A stretch of 11,016 bases of DNA from Porphyromonadaceae bacterium UBA3327. Lineage in GTDB: Bacteria > Bacteroidota > Bacteroidia > Bacteroidales > Muribaculaceae. Below, in pieces: positions 1 to 6,383 of this stretch. The notes under the pieces are model-generated. The model had not been told where the DNA came from and searched no databases. It saw only the letters and a list, made by a program, of their open reading frames with translations. The DNA lies in NCBI GenBank assembly GCA_002361155.1, contig DERZ01000011.1, forward strand, positions 1 to 11,016, read 5' to 3'. Positions within the stretch are counted from its first letter, which is position 1, and each line of letters opens with the position of its first letter. Made by a program: the position numbers and the translations under genes.

Positions 1-594
1 ATTCAACAGACTTGTGAGCTTGATTATCTGAACGGACACGAATATCTGCTGAGTGAGGAAAACCGGCAGGTGGAGCTGCGATACTTGTATGAGGATGGAA
101 TTGCGTACTATGTACCGCTCTATGATTTCAATCTGAAACCCGGGCAATTCTGTCAGGTGTGGGAGGCTGACGAAGATTGTATATTTGAGTGGGATCCTTT
201 CTACGAAATGGAAGTTAAGGCAGAAGGAAATATTACGGCATGTGGTAATGTCAGGCGCAAAATAGAGCTGGAAGATAAGCAGACTGATAAATCTGTGGTA
301 TGGGTCGAAGGCATCGGCGCTCCTGGCCGCTACGATATGCTGACCAGATTTTATATGGCAGAAGCGGATAACGGGATCTGTCTCCTTGGCTTCCGGGAAT
401 GTATCGACGAGGGAAAGACGATATTCACCATGGCCGACTTCGAAAAGCCGCTATCATCCATGGATGAGCTTCCTGCCGGAGACGAGGGTTGCCGAATCAA
501 GGCTCCGACATACGATATGATGGGAAGGCGCGTGGCCTCGACGGTCCGCGGCGGAATATACATCCGCGACGGCAAGAAATTCGTAGGACAGTAA
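1..594 (+). CDS. Secreted Bacteroidales protein with C-terminal sorting-like tail (3' part only)
   Basis: The frame is open from the first base of the window to a TAA stop, so the gene begins upstream; a GTG at 70 is internal, not a credible start. The visible 197 residues contain YDFNLKPGQ (about 41-49) and WVEGIG (about 101-106), which recall a family of secreted Bacteroidales proteins that I know only as hypothetical. The last 27 residues have the pattern GRRV (175-178) followed by GIYIRDGKKF (185-194). This resembles the degenerate C-terminal tails (GRxV...G.YI..GKK) of exported Bacteroidales proteins, which are related to type IX secretion sorting domains. An extracellular or cell-surface location is therefore likely. 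The N-terminus, which should hold a signal peptide, is outside the window. No catalytic motif is visible, so the function is unknown. Confidence 0.85.
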   Translation: MQQTCELDYLNGHEYLLSEENRQVELRYLYEDGIAYYVPLYDFNLKPGQFCQVWEADEDCIFEWDPFYEMEVKAEGNITACGNVRRKIELEDKQTDKSVVWVEGIGAPGRYDMLTRFYMAEADNGICLLGFRECIDEGKTIFTMADFEKPLSSMDELPAGDEGCRIKAPTYDMMGRRVASTVRGGIYIRDGKKFVGQ

Positions 595-605
595 AATAAT
601 CGTAA

Positions 606-686
606 ATGCGTATGAAAAAGATTTCCATCATTACAATGTCTGTCGGACTGGCGTCGGCGCGTCGCACCCTCCGCATCGTGAAATAG
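606..686 (+). CDS. Micro-ORF resembling an orphan signal peptide (26 codons)
   Basis: ATG at 606 opens a 26-codon frame ending with TAG at 684-686, only 11 nt after the preceding gene. The N-terminus (MRMKKISIITMSVGLASA) has a Lys/Arg-rich start, a short apolar core and an Ala-x-Ala-like end, as in a signal peptide. Only eight basic residues follow before the stop. It could be the remnant of a decayed exported-protein gene, a leader peptide, or chance. No SD-like site or own promoter is evident. Low confidence that it is expressed. Confidence 0.2.
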   Translation: MRMKKISIITMSVGLASARRTLRIVK

Positions 687-726
687 GTTTAAATCGGAGA
701 GACGATATACATCAGGTCAGATTTAT

Positions 727-772
727 GAGTGACGGGGTGACCTCGCCCATCCGGGCGCACACCCCGTCACTC
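727..772 (+). terminator. Long GC-rich hairpin, probable transcription terminator
   Basis: A perfect 13-nt inverted repeat (727-739 with 760-772, GAGTGACGGGGTG and its complement) encloses a second 5-bp stem (744-748 with 753-757, loop ATCC). Together they form an extended hairpin between the secreted-protein gene and the prenyl synthase promoter. There is no U-run on either side, so it is not a textbook intrinsic terminator. Its position, about 130 nt past the upstream stop and about 100 nt before the next promoter, still favours a terminator or a 3'-end RNA stabiliser. It could also be a dispersed palindromic repeat. Confidence 0.45.
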
Positions 773-872
773 CGACTTATTGTCTGCATTGCGTATAGTA
801 TTGATATTATGTAGTGCCGGGTCTCCTGTTATCCTCATATTTGTGTGAGGTGATGATGTGATTGATCAGATT

Positions 873-903
873 TTTGTTATTTCCCGGATATTTGTTAATT
901 TTG
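873..903 (+). promoter_or_regulatory. Bacteroidetes-type promoter for the polyprenyl synthase gene
   Basis: TTTG at 873-876 (-33 element) lies 19 nt upstream of TAATTTTG at 896-903 (-7 element), a match to the Bacteroidetes housekeeping sigma consensus TTTG-N19-TAnnTTTG. Transcription would start around 908-911. The ATG at 920 would then have only about a ten-base leader, while the alternative ATG at 953 would have about 40 nt. Confidence 0.6.
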
Positions 904-919
904 TCCCTGATTTGACAAT

Positions 920-1915
920 ATGGAGCAGAAAGTAAAAAGACAAGATGGGACAATGAGCAGGATTCTGCTGGATTTGCCGGAACTCGCCGAGATGAACCGT
1001 ATCATTGCCGAGTGCCTTTCCACACCCAACCGGATGATGAACGACATCGTGACCCGTTATCTGAAGGTCAAAGGGAAGCAGATACGCCCCGTTCTCGTTA
1101 TTCTGAGCGCGAAAATGTTCGGCAAAGTCTCCGATAAGGTGCTTTATGCCGGTGCCGCCCTCGAGATGCTTCATAACGCCACGCTGATCCATGACGACAT
1201 CGTCGACGAGACTTCGCTGCGCCGCGGCGAACCTACCATAAACGCTTCTATGGGAAACCATATCGCGGTGCTTGTGGGTGACTTTTTCGTGTCAAACGCC
1301 CTCGCGGCCGGAATACGGACCGGCAACATCGATGTGGTCTCCGCTCTGTCCGCTCTCGGCTGCGAGCTCAGCCTCGGGGAGATTGACCAGATATGCAATG
1401 TCCGCGACCATCATTACGACGAGGAGAGCTATATCAGCATGATTCGCCAGAAGACCGCATCGCTCTTCATGACATGTGTGAGGATGGGGGCGCAAGTCGC
1501 CGGCGCATCCGCTCGGGAAGCGGAACCTGTCGTGAGGTTTGCAGAACTGCTCGGACTCTGTTTTCAGATCAAGGACGATATCTTCGACTATTATCCCAAC
1601 CCGCAGATAGGTAAACCCACCGGCAACGACCTTCGCGAGGGGAAAGTGACGCTTCCGCTCATTCATGCGCTTGCCGTGGCGCCCGCCGAGGAATCACTCC
1701 GCATGAAAGCTCTTATAGAGAGCGGCGATCTAAATCAGGACAATATCCAGACTCTGATAGATTTCGCCAAATGCTACGGTGGTATCGATTATTCGTTCGA
1801 GCGCATGCGCTCCATGCAGCGGGAGGCGTATGCCGTGATCGACAGCTGCCCCGATTCGGAATCAAAGCGGGATTTCAAGGAAATTTTCGAATTCATTATC
1901 TCGCGTGACAAATGA
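920..1915 (+). CDS. Polyprenyl diphosphate synthase (long-chain trans type)
   Basis: The enzyme extends an allylic diphosphate with isopentenyl diphosphate in trans, making the C35-C50 side chain used for menaquinone. The 331 residues are full length for the family. GKQIRP (52-57) contributes to IPP binding. The two Asp-rich Mg2+-diphosphate motifs are DDIVD at 92-96 and DDIFD at 219-223. The residue five before the first motif is Ala (87) and not a bulky aromatic, which in this family fits a long-chain product such as octaprenyl or longer. GKPTGNDLREGK (231-242) follows the second motif as usual. The start is ambiguous: ATG 920 is used here, but ATG 953 (Met12) has a longer leader behind the promoter at 873-903. 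The stop overlaps the rnhB start (ATGA), so the two are co-transcribed. It is the ispB-type homologue; the exact chain length cannot be read. Confidence 0.93.
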   Translation: MEQKVKRQDGTMSRILLDLPELAEMNRIIAECLSTPNRMMNDIVTRYLKVKGKQIRPVLVILSAKMFGKVSDKVLYAGAALEMLHNATLIHDDIVDETSLRRGEPTINASMGNHIAVLVGDFFVSNALAAGIRTGNIDVVSALSALGCELSLGEIDQICNVRDHHYDEESYISMIRQKTASLFMTCVRMGAQVAGASAREAEPVVRFAELLGLCFQIKDDIFDYYPNPQIGKPTGNDLREGKVTLPLIHALAVAPAEESLRMKALIESGDLNQDNIQTLIDFAKCYGGIDYSFERMRSMQREAYAVIDSCPDSESKRDFKEIFEFIISRDK

Positions 1916-2538
1916 GCGCGCGCACGTCTGTTCCGGCCGGCACACTTCTCCGCTGCATGGTGGAGGGCGTGGCCGAGGCAGGATGCGACGAGGCCGGGCG
2001 AGGTTGTCTATGCGGTCCGGTTTCCTGCGCCGCGGTGATTCTCCCTCCCGATTTCCGCATGCCGGAGCTGAATGACTCGAAGAAGCTGACTGCCTCCGTG
2101 CGTGCCCGGCTCCGTCCCGTGATAGAGGAACAAGCCCTGGCATGGGCCGTGGTGATGGTGGAGGCCGAAGAAATCGACAGAATCAATATCCTCAACGCAT
2201 CCATAGCGGGAATGCAGCTCGCACTCGACCGTCTCGAAGTGCGTCCCGGACACATCATAGTCGACGGAAACAAGTTCAAGCCATATCTCGATCCGGTGCG
2301 AAACATCGACATACCGTACCATACCGTTGTAAAGGGAGACGGAAAATACATGGCGATAGCAGCTGCTTCGGTTCTTGCAAAGACCCACCGCGACGAACTT
2401 ATGCGCGGGCTTGCCTCCGAATGCCCCGGATATGGCTGGGAAAGAAACATGGGATATCCCACCCGCGACCATTACGACGCGCTGCGCCGCCTCGGTCCCA
2501 CAAGATACCATCGCCGCTCATTCCGTCTCGATAAATGA
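1912..2538 (+). CDS. rnhB: Ribonuclease HII
   Basis: The enzyme cleaves RNA in RNA-DNA hybrids and starts removal of ribonucleotides misincorporated in DNA; it acts in the cytoplasm with Mg2+ or Mn2+. The family signature GCDEAGRG starts at residue 24, giving catalytic Asp26 and Glu27. LNDSKKLT (53-60), VDGN (117-120, third acidic residue Asp118) and KGDGKYMAIAAASVLAK (141-157) follow, with Asp161 in the expected position of the fourth acidic residue. At 208 aa the length is normal. The ATG overlaps the stop of the polyprenyl synthase gene by 4 nt, indicating translational coupling. About 15 residues precede the conserved core, so Met16 is an alternative start, but the ATGA overlap favours 1912. 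The downstream gene pyrH has its own promoter. Confidence 0.96.
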   Translation: MSARTSVPAGTLLRCMVEGVAEAGCDEAGRGCLCGPVSCAAVILPPDFRMPELNDSKKLTASVRARLRPVIEEQALAWAVVMVEAEEIDRINILNASIAGMQLALDRLEVRPGHIIVDGNKFKPYLDPVRNIDIPYHTVVKGDGKYMAIAAASVLAKTHRDELMRGLASECPGYGWERNMGYPTRDHYDALRRLGPTRYHRRSFRLDK

Positions 2539-2590
2539 AAGCAATGAAAGCAAATATTGCGTTTGATTTCATTTTTTCAAACTAATTTGT

Positions 2591-2598
2591 TAACTTTG
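2591..2598 (+). promoter_or_regulatory. Putative -7 element of a pyrH promoter
   Basis: TAACTTTG fits TAnnTTTG exactly and lies 27 nt before the pyrH ATG, in the AT-rich gap after rnhB. No good -33 TTTG occurs at the usual 19-21 nt; the nearest, TTTG at 2562-2565, is 25 nt away. The promoter is therefore plausible but incomplete. Confidence 0.45.
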
Positions 2599-2607
2599 GA
2601 ATCTGAA

Positions 2608-2641
2608 GAAATACAAACGAAAAAAATGAAATACAAACGAA
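2608..2641 (+). repeat. 14-nt direct repeat spanning the pyrH start codon
   Basis: GAAATACAAACGAA occurs at 2608-2621 and again at 2628-2641, a 20-nt period. The first copy lies in the untranslated leader. The second begins at the G of the start codon and encodes the N-terminal KYKR. The spacer is A-rich. It probably arose by a small tandem duplication; a role in translation initiation is possible but not shown. Confidence 0.7.
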
Positions 2642-3336
2642 TATTGCTGAAACTGTCCGGCGAGTCGCTCGCCGGCGCCGCCGGGCATGGCGTGGATACG
2701 GAGCGTCTCAACTCATACGCGCGACAGATCAAGGAAATGGCCGATGCCGGTGTGGAAATCGGCATAGTGATCGGTGGCGGCAACATTTTCCGTGGCCTCT
2801 CGGGTGCGTCCAGAGGTTTTGACCGAGTCAAGGGTGACCAGATGGGGATGCTCGCGACAGTAATCAACTCATTGGCCCTCTGTTCGGCGCTCGAGGCGAT
2901 AGGGCAGCCGGCCGACGTGCTTACCGCCATAGGGATGTTTCCCATCGGAGAGCAGTATTCGAAGTGGCGTGCTGTAAAGGCCCTCGAGGAGGGAAAAGTG
3001 GCTATAATCAGCTGCGGAACCGGCAATCCATACTTCACCACCGACACCGGGTCGGCTCTCCGCGCCATCGAGATAGAGGCCGACGTGATGCTGAAGGGCA
3101 CGCGTGTGGACGGCGTGTATACAGCCGATCCCGAGAAGGACCCGGCCGCGACGAAATTCGACCGTATCAGTTACGACGAGGTGCTGTCGCGCGGACTGAA
3201 GGTGATGGACCTCACGGCTACGGCACTCTGCAAGGAGAACAATATGCCGATTTACGTCTTCAACATGGACGAGGAGGGAAACCTGTGCCGGATGCTCGAG
3301 GGTGACAATGTCGGAACGCTCGTGACGGTGAAATGA
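2626..3336 (+). CDS. pyrH: UMP kinase (uridylate kinase)
   Basis: The enzyme phosphorylates UMP to UDP with ATP in de novo pyrimidine synthesis; the bacterial form is a hexameric amino-acid-kinase-fold protein. Visible motifs are LLKLSGE (7-13), the glycine-rich VIGGGNIFRG (48-57), the UMP-binding DQMGMLAT (71-78), FTTDTGSALRA (137-147) and GTRVDGVYTADPE (158-170). From ATG 2626 the protein has 236 residues, the family norm. The frame stays open upstream to 2557, but that would add 23 unconserved residues covering the promoter and leader, so I reject the longer start. frr follows after 46 nt, the common pyrH-frr neighbourhood, and the two are probably co-transcribed. Confidence 0.97.
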   Translation: MKYKRILLKLSGESLAGAAGHGVDTERLNSYARQIKEMADAGVEIGIVIGGGNIFRGLSGASRGFDRVKGDQMGMLATVINSLALCSALEAIGQPADVLTAIGMFPIGEQYSKWRAVKALEEGKVAIISCGTGNPYFTTDTGSALRAIEIEADVMLKGTRVDGVYTADPEKDPAATKFDRISYDEVLSRGLKVMDLTATALCKENNMPIYVFNMDEEGNLCRMLEGDNVGTLVTVK

Positions 3337-3382
3337 CGGTATGGACCGATGAAAATTGAAAATTAATAAAACGATATAAAAA

Positions 3383-3940
3383 ATGGAAGTAAAGGAATAT
3401 CTGCAGAACGCCGAGGACTCCATGCAGCTCGCCATGGAGTATCTTGACGACACCCTTTCGCACATCAGGGCCGGAAAGGCTTCGGCCAGACTGCTCGACG
3501 GCATACGCGTGGATTACTACGGCACACAAAGTCCGGTCTCGAATGTGGCCAACGTATCGGTGCCCGATGCCCGCACCATCGCCATCACTCCCTGGGAGAA
3601 GTCGATGTTCAAAGAGATAGAGAAGGCCATCATCAATTCCGATCTCGGCATCACTCCCGAGAACAACGGTGAGGTTATCCGTATCTCAATCCCGCCTCTT
3701 ACCGAGGAACGCCGCAAGCAGCTGGTGAAACAGAGCAAGGGAGAGGCTGAGAATGCGAAGGTTTCGGTCCGCAACGCCCGCCGCGAGGCCATCGAGGGAC
3801 TGAAGAAAGAGATAAAGAACGGCCTGAGCGAGGACGTCGAGAAGGATGCCGAGAATGAGGTCCAGAAGCTTCACGACAAATACATGAAGAAGATAGATTC
3901 CATATTCGCCGACAAGGAGAAGGAGATTCTCACTGTCTGA
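3383..3940 (+). CDS. frr: Ribosome recycling factor
   Basis: With EF-G, this protein splits the post-termination ribosome so that the subunits can be reused. Its 185 aa are the standard length. Conserved segments include [14 protein letters not shown] near residues 28-41, [31 protein letters not shown], the [11 protein letters not shown] stretch and [13 protein letters not shown], followed by the long charged helical region [11 protein letters not shown] that forms the three-helix bundle. It starts at ATG 3383 behind an A/T-rich leader, 46 nt after pyrH, and ends 9 nt before the glycosyltransferase start. It is probably in one transcript with both. Nothing unusual is seen. Confidence 0.97.
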   Translation: MEVKEYLQNAEDSMQLAMEYLDDTLSHIRAGKASARLLDGIRVDYYGTQSPVSNVANVSVPDARTIAITPWEKSMFKEIEKAIINSDLGITPENNGEVIRISIPPLTEERRKQLVKQSKGEAENAKVSVRNARREAIEGLKKEIKNGLSEDVEKDAENEVQKLHDKYMKKIDSIFADKEKEILTV

Positions 3941-3949
3941 TACGGCGAT

Positions 3950-4909
3950 ATGCAGACCCCTACGGTATCTGTCATAGTGCCGGCATACAATGCCGGGAAA
4001 TATCTCCCGGCCGCTATAGAGTCAGTGCTCGCGCAGACGTATGGCGGCTGGGAGCTTATACTTGTGGACGACGGTTCCACCGACTCGACTCCGGCCATCT
4101 GCGACAACGCCGCCCTTGCCGATTCCCGCATCCGGGTGGTACACAAGCGCAACGGCGGTCAGTCTTCGGCCAGAAACGCCGGTATCAGGGTTGCCGGAGG
4201 AGAATATCTGACCTTTCTTGATGCCGACGATATGCTTGCTCCCTCTTTTTTGGAGATTATGGTGGGTGTGGCGTGGAGGGAAAAGGAGGAGATAGTGGCC
4301 TCTCCCCTTCTCCATTCGGGGGATGAGCCGGACTTCGGGGGAATTGAGGATATGGAGATACAGCGGGAGGATTCCGTGGAGCTTGTCGAAAAGATTATGT
4401 ATCAGACGGCTGCTGTGGAGTGCTCGGTCTGCGGAGAGCTGTATGACAGAAAACTGTGGGAGAATACCGGATTCAGGGAAGGGACGGGCTATGAGGATCT
4501 CGACGTTTTCTATCGGATAATGCTGCGTGTGGGGAGGGTGGCTGTGGTCCCGCAACCGCTTTACTGCTACCGGCAGCATCCCGACAGCTACATACACACC
4601 TTCAGCAGGAAGCGGGCCGATGTGCTTGATGTAACCGACCGTATGCTTGCATGGGTTGGGGAGAATTATCCCCAGCTTGTTCCCGCCGCGGAAGACCGCC
4701 GGATGAGCGCGCATTTCAACATACTCAGTCTGCTCTACAGGAACAGGGTGCGCGACAATGAACTCGAAGAACGATGCTGGCGCGTGATCCGGGAGCAGCG
4801 CGCCAAAAGTCTGCTTAACGGAAAGGTGCGGTTCAAGAACCGCCTCGGCGCGCTTGTCGCGCTTGTAGGCGGACGCCCGTTGGTCCGTCTTCTCTCAATC
4901 GTCAGTTAG
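3950..4909 (+). CDS. Glycosyltransferase family 2 (GT-A fold)
   Basis: This is an inverting sugar transferase that would use a nucleotide-sugar donor for surface glycan or LPS-type synthesis; the acceptor is unknown. The N-terminus has VSVIVPAYNAGKYL (6-19), VDDGSTD (39-45) for nucleotide binding, GGQSSARNAG (69-78) and the metal-binding DXD motif LDADD (90-94). YEDLDVFYR (181-189) holds the acidic ED pair likely to include the catalytic base. No membrane segment is obvious, so it is probably cytoplasmic or membrane-associated. It begins 9 nt after frr, suggesting read-through from the housekeeping block and not a dedicated glycan locus. Its stop overlaps the stop of the convergent exchanger gene by 4 nt. 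The C-terminal third (about 200-319) has no motif I recognise. Confidence 0.93.
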   Translation: MQTPTVSVIVPAYNAGKYLPAAIESVLAQTYGGWELILVDDGSTDSTPAICDNAALADSRIRVVHKRNGGQSSARNAGIRVAGGEYLTFLDADDMLAPSFLEIMVGVAWREKEEIVASPLLHSGDEPDFGGIEDMEIQREDSVELVEKIMYQTAAVECSVCGELYDRKLWENTGFREGTGYEDLDVFYRIMLRVGRVAVVPQPLYCYRQHPDSYIHTFSRKRADVLDVTDRMLAWVGENYPQLVPAAEDRRMSAHFNILSLLYRNRVRDNELEERCWRVIREQRAKSLLNGKVRFKNRLGALVALVGGRPLVRLLSIVS

Positions 4910-5898
4910 ATCTTGCCGAGTTCGGCGAGGACAAGATATGTGATGTAGGCGATGTAGCAGAGTATCATCACGCTTCCTTCCCATCGGGTGATGGTCCGCT
5001 GCTTGAAGAACCATCCGAACAGCCAGAAAAGGACTGATGCTCCGGCAAGTGTGACAAGGTCAGTCATGCCGATGCCGCCGAACGGCAGCGGGCGGACGGC
5101 AGCGGCGGCTCCGAGTACCATGAAGGCGTTGAACACACAGCTGCCTATCACATTGCCGACGGCTATACCCGTGTTCCCTTTCCGCGCCGCAGCCACGGAG
5201 GCCGCCAGATCAGGCAGCGATGTTCCCATAGCCACGATGGTAAGGCCGATGATGGCCTCGCCCACACCGAGACCACGAGCGATTCCAGACGCTCCTTTTA
5301 CAAATATATCGCCCCCGATTACAAGGGCGGCAAGCCCTCCGAGAACCCATATCACTCCTTTCAGCAGCCCCATCTCCTTCTTCGTCGCCGGTGTCGCATC
5401 CGGAGCAGGATCCGCGCCGGGAACGGGATGACGGGCCTGCTGCAGTATATAATGCATGAAGATAAGGAAGAAGAGCAGAAGCAGAATGCCGTCCACCCTG
5501 CTCACCATAGCCGCGCCGGGCACTCCGAGGAGCGGTGCCATTCCTATGGCAAGAATCGCCGTCGAGGAGAGGACCACCATCGGGATCTCGTTGACCATTA
5601 TGTCCCTGGTGATTCTGACGGGTCTGACCAGTGCGATTGCCCCGACTATCACAAGAATGTTGAAGATGTTGCTTCCCACTACGTTCCCGACGGCTATCCC
5701 GGTATTGCCCTGAATGGCGGAAGTGACGCTGATGGCCAGTTCCGGCGTGGATGTGCCGAACGCCACGATGGTCAGACCCACCACAAGGTCCGACACACCC
5801 CAGCGGCGTGCCAGAGCCGAGGCTCCGTCGGTAAGGATGTTGGCGCCTCCCATTATCAATGCGAGTCCCGCAATGAGTATGAATATATCCCAGAGCAT
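4906..5898 (-). CDS. Calcium/sodium antiporter (CaCA family, YrbG-like)
   Basis: An inner-membrane exchanger expected to expel Ca2+ using the Na+ (possibly H+ or K+) gradient. The 330 residues form two inverted halves of about five membrane helices, joined by a polar Pro/Ala-rich loop (about 155-178). Alpha-1 has GLTIVAFGTSTPELAIS (41-57) and GNVVGSNIFN (71-80); alpha-2 has GLTIVAMGTSLPDLAAS (218-234) and GNVIGSCVFN (248-257). By alignment with NCX_Mj in memory, the ligand Glu54 corresponds to Glu53, Glu213 to Asp230, Asn81 to Asn80 and Asp240 to Asn257. Asp at the alpha-2 acid is also found in K+-dependent NCKX proteins; Asn257 lacks the second Asp linked to K+ dependence. Cys254 replaces the usual Asn. 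It lies 37 nt downstream of the C_GCAxxG_C_C gene on the same strand, probably one transcript. Confidence 0.95.
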   Translation of the reverse strand: MLWDIFILIAGLALIMGGANILTDGASALARRWGVSDLVVGLTIVAFGTSTPELAISVTSAIQGNTGIAVGNVVGSNIFNILVIVGAIALVRPVRITRDIMVNEIPMVVLSSTAILAIGMAPLLGVPGAAMVSRVDGILLLLFFLIFMHYILQQARHPVPGADPAPDATPATKKEMGLLKGVIWVLGGLAALVIGGDIFVKGASGIARGLGVGEAIIGLTIVAMGTSLPDLAASVAAARKGNTGIAVGNVIGSCVFNAFMVLGAAAAVRPLPFGGIGMTDLVTLAGASVLFWLFGWFFKQRTITRWEGSVMILCYIAYITYLVLAELGKI

Positions 5899-5935
5899 GT
5901 TTGAGCGTGTATAATAATTTCAGAGGAGAGGCTTC

Positions 5936-6325
5936 CTACCGTCTTCGGAGTGCCTCTTCGAGGAATTCGGCGGCGTCGGCCACACAGTCCTCGCACTGGC
6001 GGAGCGGGCAGCCGGTGCCGATTCCCTTCAGTTCGCGGCATACGGTCGAACCGTTACGTTTCCGGAAGTTTTCCATAATATCCTTGATCAGTACGCGGGA
6101 ACGTGCGCGGTCGCCGGTGGCGAGTCCCACCACGACAGCGGCTCCCGTGAGAGCGCCGCATGTTCCCTCCATGGTGGCCATGCCGGCCCCGAAGGCGTGG
6201 GTGGCGGCGAGAAGTGTCTCCTCGTCGAGTCCCGCAAGGTCGGAATATGTGCAGGCCACTGCCTGCGCGCAGTTGTGTTCTCCCGAGCGCTTGCGGGCCC
6301 GGGCTTCTTCGATTTTATTTTCCAT
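5936..6325 (-). CDS. C_GCAxxG_C_C family cysteine-rich protein
   Basis: A 129-residue soluble protein with the spaced cysteines that define this family: Cys19 and Cys25 in GEHNCAQAVAC, Cys56 in GTCGALTGA (the GCAxxG-like core), then Cys96, Cys106, Cys111 and Cys114 in GCPLRQCEDC, followed by VADAAEFLEEAL. The family is thought to be redox-active or metal/cofactor-binding, often encoded near membrane or redox proteins in anaerobes; no reaction is firmly assigned. The start ATG at 6323-6325 follows an AT-rich divergent promoter region. The exchanger gene follows after 37 nt, so the pair is probably co-transcribed; whether they work together is unknown. Confidence 0.88.
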   Translation of the reverse strand: MENKIEEARARKRSGEHNCAQAVACTYSDLAGLDEETLLAATHAFGAGMATMEGTCGALTGAAVVVGLATGDRARSRVLIKDIMENFRKRNGSTVCRELKGIGTGCPLRQCEDCVADAAEFLEEALRRR

Positions 6326-6329
6326 ATTA

Positions 6330-6346
6330 CAAAATTAACAAATATA
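6330..6346 (-). promoter_or_regulatory. Candidate -7 elements for the leftward C_GCAxxG/exchanger operon
   Basis: Read on the minus strand, TATATTTG (complement of 6339-6346) and TAATTTTG (complement of 6330-6337) both match TAnnTTTG. The first is better placed, about 13 nt from the ATG. A weak TTTA lies 19 nt upstream of it. The second would leave almost no leader. Confidence 0.4.
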
Positions 6347-6351
6347 ATGAC

Positions 6352-6359
6352 TAACTTTG
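6352..6359 (+). promoter_or_regulatory. Candidate -7 element for the PAP2 gene
   Basis: TAACTTTG matches TAnnTTTG and sits 24 nt before the ATG at 6384, within the 58-nt divergent gap. No clear -33 element is present at 19-21 nt. The rightward and leftward elements are only a few bases apart, so the two promoters probably compete or share regulation. Confidence 0.4.
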
Positions 6360-6383
6360 TGCCGGTAAACAAAATTTTTTTGT

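Noticed and set aside
833..850. Small hairpin (CCTCA/TGAGG) upstream of the prenyl synthase promoter
   Set aside because: The 5-bp core stem plus weak pairs lies upstream of the promoter and has no U-tract. It is too small to call a feature.
2557..2625. Upstream extension of pyrH to an ATG-like start at 2557
   Set aside because: It would add 23 unconserved residues running through the -7 element and the A-rich leader. The family starts at MKYKRILLKLSGE, which gives the standard 236 aa.
5428..5904. Long plus-strand ORFs opposite the exchanger gene (also 4988-5431)
   Set aside because: They lie antisense to a clear membrane exchanger with intact motifs. Their translations are low-complexity, His/Asp- or Pro/Ala-rich, as expected for shadow frames of a GC-rich gene.
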